DNA of 64,000 nt. Origin: Flavobacterium xueshanense. Lineage in GTDB: Bacteria > Bacteroidota > Bacteroidia > Flavobacteriales > Flavobacteriaceae. The notes beneath the pieces are model-generated. The model ran no database searches, was not told the origin of the DNA, and saw only the letters and a program-made list of their open reading frames with translations. The stretch is taken from the NCBI RefSeq assembly GCF_900112975.1, contig NZ_FONQ01000001.1, forward strand, positions 186,001-250,000, given 5' to 3'. Shown one piece after another: positions 18,358 through 26,455 of this stretch (its first letter is position 1; each line of letters starts with the position of its first letter). Made by a program: the position numbers and the translations under genes.

Positions 18358-19155
18358 ATGACTAAAAAAAGTACAATCGAAGTTGACAAAGTAAATAATC
18401 AAATTGTAAACTGGTTAAAAACATACGCTGAAAATGCAAAAGTAAATGGATTTGTAATTGGCATTTCAGGTGGAGTTGATTCAGCAGTTACCTCAACATT
18501 GTGTGCGCAAACAGGATTAAAAGTTTTATGTGTGGAAATGCCCATTCATCAGGCAGCTTGCCATGTAACACGAGCGCGTGAACATATAGAACAATTAAAA
18601 CAACGATTTCCTAACGTAATCAGTACAGAAGCCGACTTGTCGAATCTTTTTGAAACGTTCAAAAATGTAGTTCCTGATGATTCAAACACCGCAAAAGTTC
18701 ATCTCGCACTTGCAAATACTCGTGCAAGATTAAGGATGACCACTTTATATTATTTCGCAGGAATACATGGTTTATTAGTTGCTGGTACCGGAAACAAAGT
18801 AGAAGATTTTGGAGTGGGTTTTTATACAAAATATGGCGACGGAGGAGTAGATTTAAGTCCAATAGCTGATTTAATGAAGTCTGAAGTCTTTCTTTTAGCA
18901 AATTATTTAAAAGTTCCGGAGTCTATATTAAACGCATCACCAACTGATGGATTATTTGGTGACGACAGAAGCGATGAAGATCAGTTAGGAGCTAGTTATG
19001 ATGAATTAGAGTGGGCGATGTTAGCAAATGAGGCCGGTAAAACAGCGAAAGATTTTTCAGGAAGAGAAAAAATTGTTTTTGAAATTTACAAACGATTAAA
19101 TACCATCAATCAACATAAAATGATGCCAATTCCCGTTTGTTTTATCACAAAATGA
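18358..19155 (+). CDS. nadE: NAD+ synthase (NH3-dependent)
   Basis: Cytoplasmic enzyme amidating deamido-NAD with ATP, the last step of NAD synthesis. The PP-loop SGGVDSAVTS is near residue 37; GTGNKVEDFGVGFYTKYGDGG and DLSPIADLMKSEVF are typical of the family. At 265 aa it lacks the N-terminal nitrilase glutaminase domain, so ammonia is the expected nitrogen donor. It is divergent from gldB. Confidence 0.96.
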   Translation: MTKKSTIEVDKVNNQIVNWLKTYAENAKVNGFVIGISGGVDSAVTSTLCAQTGLKVLCVEMPIHQAACHVTRAREHIEQLKQRFPNVISTEADLSNLFETFKNVVPDDSNTAKVHLALANTRARLRMTTLYYFAGIHGLLVAGTGNKVEDFGVGFYTKYGDGGVDLSPIADLMKSEVFLLANYLKVPESILNASPTDGLFGDDRSDEDQLGASYDELEWAMLANEAGKTAKDFSGREKIVFEIYKRLNTINQHKMMPIPVCFITK

Positions 19156-19252
19156 TAAAGAAATGATATTTTATATTGATTTACAATTAATTACAGAATT
19201 TATTTATTAATTTTACATTTCCAATTACAAACAATTCTAAAAATTTAAAATT

Positions 19253-19882
19253 ATGATTAAAGTATGTATAGCCGATAACTACCCTGTTGTGCATTTTGGA
19301 GTAAAATCTTACTTTAAAGATAATGCAGACATCTCAATAGTTGCCAATGTCGGCAATTTCTTGATGGTACGGGATATCCTTCAAACAAAAGACATTGATG
19401 TATTAGTATTAGATTTGGAGCTGGAAGGTCTTTCCAGTATTTTTGAGATTAAAGCGGTCTTAAAAAACTTTCCAAAAACAAAAATTATTATTTTCAGTGG
19501 GCTTTCAGAACAAATTTATGCGCCAAATGCCATAAAAGCCGGAGTATCTGGCTTTGTGCATAAATCAGAAAAGTTAGAAACTTTAGGAATTTCGATTATA
19601 AAAGTTTCCCAAGGTAAGATAATCATGAATGAAACCGTGAAGAAAAACTTAGCCTTGATTGCTAAACAAAGTAAAAGCGAACGTTTGTACCGCAAGCTTT
19701 CTAACCGTGAGGTAGAAGTTTTACGTTATTTAAGTGGAGGAAAAAAGAATCATGAAATTGCTGAAATTTTAAACCTTAACGAAAAAACGATTAGTACGTA
19801 CAAACTGCGATTATTGACCAAACTGAACGTTACTAATCTTGTAGATTTAGTAGACAAAGCTAAAAAATTAGAGATTGTTTAG
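19253..19882 (+). CDS. LuxR/NarL-type response regulator (orphan)
   Basis: Two-domain DNA-binding response regulator of 209 aa. The N-terminal receiver has Asp8-Asn9 in the acidic pocket, the phosphoacceptor Asp54 (VLVLDLE), and the conserved Lys in GFVHKSE. The C-terminal GerE helix-turn-helix (about residues 145-209) reads LSNREVEVLRYLSGG...HEIAEILNLNEKTISTYK. No histidine kinase is encoded nearby, so its partner and targets are unknown. The acidic pair is D-N rather than D-D or E-D, which may weaken metal binding. A strong terminator follows. Confidence 0.92.
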   Translation: MIKVCIADNYPVVHFGVKSYFKDNADISIVANVGNFLMVRDILQTKDIDVLVLDLELEGLSSIFEIKAVLKNFPKTKIIIFSGLSEQIYAPNAIKAGVSGFVHKSEKLETLGISIIKVSQGKIIMNETVKKNLALIAKQSKSERLYRKLSNREVEVLRYLSGGKKNHEIAEILNLNEKTISTYKLRLLTKLNVTNLVDLVDKAKKLEIV

Positions 19883-19960
19883 TAATATTTAGACATTACT
19901 CTTCCTATTTTTTTTGAAAAAGAATGGATTAAGATATTGTAATCCATTATTAAATTCAAA

Positions 19961-20007
19961 GACTCTGTATTATCTGAATTCGCTTCAGATGATATGGAGT
20001 TTTTTAA
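19961..20007 (+). terminator. Terminator of the response-regulator gene
   Basis: A 17-bp stem (19961-19977 with 19985-20001, four G-U pairs on the RNA) closes the 7-nt loop ATTCGCT and is followed by a T-run up to 20007. It overlaps the sequence next to the dnaG stop at 20010. A smaller hairpin, AATGGATTA / TAATCCATT, stands just before it at 19923-19948. Confidence 0.75.
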
Positions 20008-20009
20008 TT

Positions 20010-21986
20010 CTAATGATAACGAACCACTACTCTTCCCGTTTTGTAAGAAAATTTTTTTAACAGACCATTATAATCATTTGCTTCTGTCAAAAAGCCAATG
20101 TTATCAGCTCCAGGCTCTCTTGAAACAGAGTTTTTAGAGTTTTCTATAAATTGACTAATCAAAAACCACCTTAAAGTAAATAAATTATCCGTAACAAACT
20201 GATTTAACGTTTCTAATTTAGTTTTAGGAAAGATATTTTGCCCCTGCCAGTTATGCAATACATGTTCTTCATCATCCATTATTATATCTGCAATTGCTTG
20301 GGCAAATTCAGGATTTAAATGCATCATATATTGCTCTAAATTAAAACTTTCATTTTGCAAATAAACATTTATTAAATCATTATAAATATTTCTAAATAAA
20401 ATTGACGCAAATTCTACTTCATCCTGCTGTAAACTTAAATATATTTTTTGACAAACCTTAGTCTCTATCTGTTCAGTCAAATCATCAACCTCACCTTCAG
20501 AATTTGTACCAATTAAAACTTCTTCAAATACTTCAGAAATATTACCATATAACAAAAGTATTTTTATAATTTCACGTTCTACATTACCTAAAGTATCTAC
20601 TTTTTCAGCTTCAAATGGATTTTCATTTTTCACAATTTCGAAAGCTTTTTGCTCCTGCTTTTGTTTTTTTCCAACTTCAACAACATCTTTTTGAACTAAT
20701 TGCGCCAAGGTACTGTGCAAAACCTGCTCCGAAATATCCATAATTCGGGAACATTCCTGAATATAAATTTCACGTTGAATCCTGTCTGGAATTTTCGAAA
20801 TACTCACAACCATATCCCGAATTAAGTCGGCTTTTTTGATAGGATCATTCTTGGCTTCATTCATTAAAAGGGAGGCCTTGAACTGAATAAAATCCTTAGC
20901 GTTAGTTTCCAGGTATAAAACTAAATCATCATACGATGTTTTTTTGGCAAAGCTGTCCGGATCTTCACCATCAGGAAAAGTACAGACTTTTACATTCATC
21001 CCTTCTTCAAGAATCAAATCGATTCCTCGAACTGATGCCCGTAAACCGGCTGCATCTCCGTCAAAAAGTACTGTTATATTCTTAGTCAATCTATTAATTA
21101 ATCGTATTTGGTCTGGCGTCAGTGCAGTTCCAGACGAAGCTACAACATTCTCAATTCCAGATTGATTAAACTGAATTACATCTGTATATCCTTCAACTAA
21201 GTAACAATTATTTAATTTCGCAATGGATTGTTTGGCTTGAAAAATACCATACAACACTTTGCTTTTGTGGTAAATTTCACTTTCAGGGGAATTCAGGTAT
21301 TTTGCCGCTTTTTTATCATTGGTAAGAATACGACCTCCAAAACCGAGCACTCTTCCTGACATGCTTTCGATGGGGAACATTACGCGCCCTTTGAACCTAT
21401 CGAACGGCCTGTCATCTCGTGGTATTGTGAGTCCTGTACTTTCTAGAAACTCTAATTTATATCCTTTCCCTAAGGCTTCTTTGGTAAAAGCATCCCAACT
21501 TTCAGGCGAATATCCTAAACTAAACTTCTTAATAGTGTCATTCGTAAATCCTCTTTCTTTAAAATAAGAATACCCAATTGCTTTGCCTTCTTCAGAATTT
21601 AAAAGGGTGTTATTAAAATAGGTTTTTGCATATTCAGAAACCAAATACATACTTTCCCGAACATCAGTAATGGCTTTTTCTTCATCTGTTTGTTCCGTTT
21701 CTTCAATTTCAATATTGTATTTTTTAGCTAAATACCGAATGGCTTCCGGGTACGTAAAATGAGAATGCTCCATCAGGAAAGCAACAGAATTCCCACCTTT
21801 TCCTGAGCTAAAATCTTTCCAAATTCCTTTAGCCGGCGAAACCATAAACGAAGGAGAACGCTCTTCAGAAAAAGGACTCAATCCCTTCCAGTTACTTCCT
21901 GCTCGTTTTAAGTTTACAAAATCGCCAATAACCTCCTCAACTCGAGCAGTTTCGAAAACAGTATCAATAGTGGCTTTTGAAATCAA
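20010..21986 (-). CDS. dnaG: DNA primase DnaG (zinc-ligand-less, TTG start)
   Basis: Primase making RNA primers at the replication fork. The TOPRIM core is intact (VEGYTDVIQF, FDGDAAG). At the N-terminus the CHC2 zinc-binding domain is recognisable (LSPFSEERSPSFMVSP, KDFSSGKGGN), but all expected ligands (CPFH...CFGC) are replaced, so it cannot bind zinc in the usual way. I start at TTG 21986 (ISKATIDTVFETARVEEVIGDF), where the family begins, giving 658 aa. The frame runs on to another TTG at 22037, but those residues are unlike DnaG and no ATG exists. The C-terminal region for helicase binding is divergent. Confidence 0.95.
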   Translation of the reverse strand: MISKATIDTVFETARVEEVIGDFVNLKRAGSNWKGLSPFSEERSPSFMVSPAKGIWKDFSSGKGGNSVAFLMEHSHFTYPEAIRYLAKKYNIEIEETEQTDEEKAITDVRESMYLVSEYAKTYFNNTLLNSEEGKAIGYSYFKERGFTNDTIKKFSLGYSPESWDAFTKEALGKGYKLEFLESTGLTIPRDDRPFDRFKGRVMFPIESMSGRVLGFGGRILTNDKKAAKYLNSPESEIYHKSKVLYGIFQAKQSIAKLNNCYLVEGYTDVIQFNQSGIENVVASSGTALTPDQIRLINRLTKNITVLFDGDAAGLRASVRGIDLILEEGMNVKVCTFPDGEDPDSFAKKTSYDDLVLYLETNAKDFIQFKASLLMNEAKNDPIKKADLIRDMVVSISKIPDRIQREIYIQECSRIMDISEQVLHSTLAQLVQKDVVEVGKKQKQEQKAFEIVKNENPFEAEKVDTLGNVEREIIKILLLYGNISEVFEEVLIGTNSEGEVDDLTEQIETKVCQKIYLSLQQDEVEFASILFRNIYNDLINVYLQNESFNLEQYMMHLNPEFAQAIADIIMDDEEHVLHNWQGQNIFPKTKLETLNQFVTDNLFTLRWFLISQFIENSKNSVSREPGADNIGFLTEANDYNGLLKKFSYKTGRVVVRYH

Positions 21987-22066
21987 ATTGGATAAAATAT
22001 TTAATAGTTGAAAAGTGTGTAAAAATACGCAAATCAAAGTTCATAATTCAATATCTAAAAACAAAA

Positions 22067-22091
22067 AAAGCACTTCTTTCAAAGTGCTTTA
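22067..22091 (-). terminator. Hairpin between dnaG and the barrel-protein operon
   Basis: AAAGCACTT / AAGTGCTTT 9-bp stem with the loop CTTTCA, preceded by an A-run on the plus strand that gives a U-run on minus-strand transcripts. It should terminate the sigma/anti-sigma/barrel operon before dnaG. Confidence 0.7.
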
Positions 22092-22119
22092 TAAAGTATA
22101 AAACTAACTAAAACAATTT

Positions 22120-23715
22120 CTAATTGAAATCAAAACGCAGTCCTAACGAAACGTTGTTTTGCTTTACCAAATTCTCTTTAAACAAAGGATTCAAATCATA
22201 TTTCAAGTACAAACTGGTCGATCTATATCCAATATAAGAACTCAAACCATAAATAAAATTACTGGCATTAAAATCCCCTTTAGTTCTTTCAGTAGCTTTC
22301 AAATCATTGTCATCATACTTTATAATTTGCTTAGACTTCAAATTGATTCCTGCATAACCACCGATACCAAAACGAACACTTTGATGCGTTCTGAAAAATG
22401 GTATATTGTCTTTCATTTTTTTACCCGAAAAATCAAACTCTAAATGAATTGGCGCCACTAAATATACATTCCTGAAACGAGAATCTTTTATATCAATAGG
22501 ATTTATCGCAAGATTAGTCTGATTCCCATTGATTATAAAACTGCGATTATCAGTAGGACGAAGATTATTGTACATTACAGACAAGCCATATTTAGCATGA
22601 AGTAAATTATTATTTTTTGCGATTCTGCTATTATAAGAAACGCCTATTTCAGAAAAATCAGAACCTAAATACCTGAAATCTGATTTTTCGACACTTTTAT
22701 TAGTTACCACATTATTCAATCCTGTAGCAAAAACCACCTGACTTGTAGTTCGTTTTGATTGTCGGTCTTCTTTGTCTCTTTGGCCGTTGTAAACTTTCAT
22801 GGATGTAATATTGATTTCTCTTTTATTCTTCCCAATGGAATCAGTACTACTTCCTATAATGATACTTGTACCACCACTATTATTTCCATTTTTCTCATCA
22901 AACTTTCCATCCACTTTATCTTGAATCAATTCATTTAATTTTACTTCTTCAATAGCGACTTTTGTTTCAATATTAGCGGCGCGTTCTTCCGCTTTTTTCA
23001 ATTTGAGTTCTTCCGCTTTTTCTTTAGAAATTATTCCTTTAGCAACTTCTTTGTCTAATGCATCAATTTCAGTTTTTAAAGCATTTTTCTGAGCGTCTGT
23101 TATTGTTTTAATTTGATTGGCAATTGCTTTTGCTCTTTTTTCAAATGAAATTCCTCCGTGCTCCCTACCTTTTACCAAACCCGTTTCAGGAACGCTATCA
23201 TCAACAACTTCAAGTGTAATGTCTTTAAACCAAATTTGACCTGTTCCATTTAATAAAACTCCATAAGATATCGATGTTGCTTCCATCGGTACAAACAAAA
23301 CTACTTCATATTTAGTCCAATCAGTTGTTCCTTTGATGGCTCTTTTTTGCATGTTATCAAAAGAGAGAACGGCAGTATCATAATAATTTACGCGCATCCA
23401 AAGTCCAGCCCACGATCTTACTTTATTACTTTTCACATAACCCGTCATTTTAACTGTTTTCCCTAAATACAGATCAGATGTAATGGATTTCATAATATTC
23501 CCGAAACCAATAATTTGACTTTTAACTGATTTAATTGTTAAAATGTTTTGATTTATAAATTCAGGACTTTTATCAGGACCTATTTCATAACTTTCTATTT
23601 CAGGTTGTCTGTAACTCCATTCTACCGAATATTTTTCTGAATTTACTTCTTGAGCACTTAATTTAGTTGCCATCGCAAGCAGCATTATTATTGTAACTAA
23701 AATGATTTTCTGCAT
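22120..23715 (-). CDS. Secreted protein: beta-sandwich domain, coiled coil, C-terminal outer-membrane barrel
   Basis: Protein of 531 aa with a signal peptide (cut after TKLSAQ). Residues of about 25-175 contain KMTGYVKSN, AGLWMRV, DNMQKRAIKGTTDWTKYEVVL and GTGQIWFKDI, a beta-sandwich motif set I know from effector domains attached to AraC-type regulators and S41 peptidases. Residues of about 190-265 are Lys/Glu/Ala-rich and predicted coiled coil. From about 290 the chain has alternating beta segments ending LGLRFDFN, with a terminal aromatic, as in an outer-membrane barrel. It is the third gene after an ECF sigma factor and an anti-sigma-like protein, which suggests envelope sensing or a sigma target. 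The molecular function is unknown. Confidence 0.65.
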   Translation of the reverse strand: MQKIILVTIIMLLAMATKLSAQEVNSEKYSVEWSYRQPEIESYEIGPDKSPEFINQNILTIKSVKSQIIGFGNIMKSITSDLYLGKTVKMTGYVKSNKVRSWAGLWMRVNYYDTAVLSFDNMQKRAIKGTTDWTKYEVVLFVPMEATSISYGVLLNGTGQIWFKDITLEVVDDSVPETGLVKGREHGGISFEKRAKAIANQIKTITDAQKNALKTEIDALDKEVAKGIISKEKAEELKLKKAEERAANIETKVAIEEVKLNELIQDKVDGKFDEKNGNNSGGTSIIIGSSTDSIGKNKREINITSMKVYNGQRDKEDRQSKRTTSQVVFATGLNNVVTNKSVEKSDFRYLGSDFSEIGVSYNSRIAKNNNLLHAKYGLSVMYNNLRPTDNRSFIINGNQTNLAINPIDIKDSRFRNVYLVAPIHLEFDFSGKKMKDNIPFFRTHQSVRFGIGGYAGINLKSKQIIKYDDNDLKATERTKGDFNASNFIYGLSSYIGYRSTSLYLKYDLNPLFKENLVKQNNVSLGLRFDFN

Positions 23716-23749
23716 GATTTTCGTTTTTTGATTGATGATTGATTTATAT

Positions 23750-24469
23750 TTATTCTTCGTAATTTCTATTGACTAAAACTGTTTTTATAGCATTAAAATT
23801 TTTGTTGAATTTGTCCAATGCTGATTCTCTAAAAGATTGATTTAATTCTGTTTCAGCATTTGACAATAAACTATGTGGATTGATTGAAATAGCTTTTCTA
23901 GTTTTTTCAATTGATTTATCAGTAGCTTTAGGTTCAAATTTAGTGTTGCTAACTTCTGCCAATAATTTTTCTGCTGAAACATATTTATTAACACTTGTTG
24001 ATTGATAATTCTTGTTTTCAGAAGAATTCACTTTAGCGTTATTCTCTTTTGTTGGATTGATTATCGAAACCTCTTCCTCGTTAGTATTAAGTTGCTTTGG
24101 ATGCTTTTTTAAAATAGTATTGTCGGCAACAACTTCATGTTCCTGCATTTTTGTTTTTTTAATTTGGCCAGGCAAAACTGCTTCATTGATTATTTCTGGC
24201 TCATTTAAATTATTGACCTCTTTTTTTTGTTCCAAAACTACCGGAGTATCCGTACTTATTTTTACAGTTTCGAAACCTTTAAAAAAAACTGTCCCTATCA
24301 ATAAAAATCCAACAAAACTTGCCGCTATAAACAACCAAGGGAATTTCGCTTTTGGTTTTTCAGCAGCCGTAAGTATTGCATCCAGTTTGCCCCAAGCCAT
24401 TTCTGATGGTTTGATTTCCCTAGAATTTAATTGCTCCTTGAACTGTGTTTCTAATTTATTCGGTTCCAT
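23750..24469 (-). CDS. Membrane anti-sigma-like protein
   Basis: Protein of 239 aa with a short cytoplasmic N-terminus (about residues 1-42, METxLEtqfkeqLNSReIkPSEmAW-type), one transmembrane segment (about 45-65, LFIAASFVGFLLIGTVFF), and a polar, Lys/Asn/Glu-rich periplasmic part. The topology and the position directly after an ECF sigma gene (14-bp overlap) fit an anti-sigma factor, although no zinc anti-sigma HxxxCxxC motif is present. I infer that it sequesters the sigma factor. Confidence 0.7.
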   Translation of the reverse strand: MEPNKLETQFKEQLNSREIKPSEMAWGKLDAILTAAEKPKAKFPWLFIAASFVGFLLIGTVFFKGFETVKISTDTPVVLEQKKEVNNLNEPEIINEAVLPGQIKKTKMQEHEVVADNTILKKHPKQLNTNEEEVSIINPTKENNAKVNSSENKNYQSTSVNKYVSAEKLLAEVSNTKFEPKATDKSIEKTRKAISINPHSLLSNAETELNQSFRESALDKFNKNFNAIKTVLVNRNYEE

Positions 24470-25016
24470 ACTCGTAATTTTTTAACGTATTAATCTGCCC
24501 TTGCAACATTTTCCTAGCATGTGATAATTGCGATTTGGATGTTCCTTCCTTAATCCCTAACATAGTTGCAATTTCGTGATGTTTGTATCCTTCAATAACA
24601 TATAAATTAAAAACCATTTTATAACCATCCGGCAAACTATCAATCATAAATTGAATGTCGTCTATTGAAAATTGGCTTTCTATGTTATTGCAGCTTTCTT
24701 CAAAATAGGTTTCCTCTTCACTATATTTCAGTTTTTTTTCAACTCGAATAAAAGAAATACATTCATTTACCATGATTCTCCTAATCCAACCTTCGAAACT
24801 TCCTTTATGCTGAAAATTCTTCAAATTCGTAAACACTTTCATAAAAGCAGTAATCATGACATCTTCGGCCTGATGAATGTCTTTTATGTATTGGCGGCAA
24901 ACGCTTAACATTTTTGGAGAAAATTGGGTATAAATCTGCTGTTGCGCCAGTCGATTGTTTTCGACAGCCAACTGGATTAATTCATTTTCCTCGTGATGTA
25001 AGTTGATTACTTTCAT
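24456..25016 (-). CDS. ECF-type RNA polymerase sigma factor
   Basis: Sigma-70 family protein of 186 aa. Region 2 includes YIKDIHQAEDVMITAFMKVFTNLKNFQHKGSFEGWIRRIMVNECIS, and region 4 has LPDGYKMVFNLYVIEGYKHHEIATMLGIKEGTSKSQLSHARK. I take the ATG at 25016 (MKVINLHHEENE); the frame also allows a TTG at 25034. The gene overlaps the anti-sigma-like gene by 14 bp. Upstream stands a (CAATTT)8 tract. No good TAnnTTTG promoter is seen; a near match GATTTTTG lies at 25039-25032. Confidence 0.92.
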   Translation of the reverse strand: MKVINLHHEENELIQLAVENNRLAQQQIYTQFSPKMLSVCRQYIKDIHQAEDVMITAFMKVFTNLKNFQHKGSFEGWIRRIMVNECISFIRVEKKLKYSEEETYFEESCNNIESQFSIDDIQFMIDSLPDGYKMVFNLYVIEGYKHHEIATMLGIKEGTSKSQLSHARKMLQGQINTLKNYEYGTE

Positions 25017-25038
25017 AAATAATTTCAATGGCAAAAAT

Positions 25039-25090
25039 CAATTTCAATTTCAATTTCAATTTCAATTTCAATTTCAATTTCAATTTCAAT
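25039..25090. repeat. Hexanucleotide tandem repeat (CAATTT)8 plus CAAT
   Basis: Eight perfect copies of CAATTT (AAATTG on the coding strand) and a partial ninth, 23 bp upstream of the sigma factor ATG. Copy number of such perfect short repeats can vary by replication slippage. The tract lies between the gene and any promoter further upstream, or supplies the TTG of a promoter using GATTTTTG at 25039-25032. The rest of the gap (25091-25266) shows nothing recognisable. Confidence 0.95.
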
Positions 25091-25266
25091 ATTTCTCATT
25101 GCTATTGCAATTGATACTTGATATTGAACCTCATCTCTATTAACATAGACGAATAATAATACAAAAAGGTTGCATCTTATCTATAAAATTTTTTGATTTT
25201 AAAGTTGGAATAAAAAAAAAGTCAATGAAAGCAATCGGTAACGAGAGAAAATGTTTTAAAAAAGAA

Positions 25267-26244
25267 TTACTTTTTTCTTTCAATGACGTAATTAACCATC
25301 AAAATTAATGCGTCTTTAAACTCCGAATTTGGATAATTATCCAGCAACAAAAGTGCTTCTTGCTGAAATTCAACCATTTTTTGTTCCGCATAAAGCAAAC
25401 CGTTATTGTTTTTTACAAAAGCAATAACTTCTTTCACGCGTTTTTTATCCTTATTATGATTTTTAATGGAATTGATAAGCCATGTTTTCTCTTTTGAAGT
25501 ACATGTATTCAAAACATAAATGAGCGGTAAAGTCATCTTTTGTTCTTTGATATCAATTCCTGTTGGTTTCCCAATAGCTTCATCGGTGTAATCGAATAAA
25601 TCATCTTTTATTTGGAAAGCCATGCCAATGAGTTCTCCAAATTTCCGCATGTTTTCTACCTGAATTTCATCCTCGATAACGGATCTCGCCCCTAGAGCAC
25701 AACAAGCAGCAATAAGTGTCGCTGTCTTTTGTCGAATAATTTCATAATAAATATCCTCTGTGATGTCAAGTCTTCTTGCTTTTTCAATTTGAAGTAATTC
25801 GCCTTCGCTCATTTCACGAACCGCGACAGAAATAATTCGAAGCAAATCGAAATCTCCGTTATCGATAGAAAGTAATAATCCTTTGGACAATAAATAATCA
25901 CCAACCAAGACAGCAATTTTATTTTTCCAAAGTGCATTAAGGGAGAAAAAACCTCTTCTGCGATTACTGTCATCTACTACATCATCGTGAACTAATGTGG
26001 CGGTATGAATCAGCTCGATAACGCAAGCTCCACGATAGGTTCTTCCGTTTACTATTCCAGCTGAAACCATTTTGGCAGTCAGAAAAACAAACATAGGACG
26101 CATTTGTTTTCCTTTTCTGTTGACGATATAATACGTAATTCTATTTAATAAAGCTACTTGTGAAGTCATCGATTCGTAGAACTTTTTTTCAAAAAGTTCC
26201 ATTTCGTCAAAGATGGGCTGTTTTATTTGTGAAGTAATATTCAT
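25267..26244 (-). CDS. Trans-polyprenyl diphosphate synthase (octaprenyl/solanesyl type)
   Basis: Cytoplasmic prenyltransferase of 325 aa that elongates farnesyl diphosphate with isopentenyl diphosphate, probably for the quinone side chain. First Asp-rich motif DDVVDDSNRRRG near residue 85, second FQIKDDLFDY near residue 210; GKPTGIDIKEQKMTLPLIY follows as in long-chain synthases. Chain length cannot be read from the sequence. The ATG at 26244 stands only 8 bp after a TATATTTG box, suggesting a leaderless or nearly leaderless mRNA. Confidence 0.93.
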   Translation of the reverse strand: MNITSQIKQPIFDEMELFEKKFYESMTSQVALLNRITYYIVNRKGKQMRPMFVFLTAKMVSAGIVNGRTYRGACVIELIHTATLVHDDVVDDSNRRRGFFSLNALWKNKIAVLVGDYLLSKGLLLSIDNGDFDLLRIISVAVREMSEGELLQIEKARRLDITEDIYYEIIRQKTATLIAACCALGARSVIEDEIQVENMRKFGELIGMAFQIKDDLFDYTDEAIGKPTGIDIKEQKMTLPLIYVLNTCTSKEKTWLINSIKNHNKDKKRVKEVIAFVKNNNGLLYAEQKMVEFQQEALLLLDNYPNSEFKDALILMVNYVIERKK

Positions 26245-26251
26245 TGGAGTT

Positions 26252-26285
26252 CAAATATACTGCTTTCCAAATAAAAAAACAGCAA
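26252..26285 (-). promoter_or_regulatory. Promoter of the polyprenyl synthase gene
   Basis: TATATTTG (26259-26252) with TTG (26285-26283) and a 23-bp spacer fits TTG-N17-23-TAnnTTTG. Transcription would start about 5-7 bp downstream, almost at the ATG (26244), leaving no room for a ribosome-binding site. Confidence 0.6.
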
Positions 26286-26318
26286 CTATTTGACAGCATT
26301 CACTTTTAAAATTTTTAG

Positions 26319-26452
26319 CCACAAATTACTTGAATTAACTCAAATTCTATTAATTAATTAAATTGAATTCCACGAAATTGTCTAGCTGAAAAAAAAATTA
26401 CGTAATTCAAAGCAATAGTTATCGCTATGAATTTTCATAATTCGTGGACACC
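26319..26452. repeat. Degenerate AATTCGTG-type intergenic repeat
   Basis: This gap holds CCACAAATTACTTGAATT (from 26320) and, inverted, ATAATTCGTGG (26438-26448), imperfect ends facing each other about 120 bp apart. The left arm matches the left inverted repeat around the GxxExxY gene (53315-53341) at 20 of 27 positions by eye. It may be a decayed relative of that element. No coding sequence is present. Confidence 0.35.
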
Positions 26453-26455
26453 TTT

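Noticed and set aside
21987..22037. Longer DnaG from TTG 22037
   Set aside because: The 17 extra residues do not resemble the DnaG N-terminus, which starts at the next TTG.
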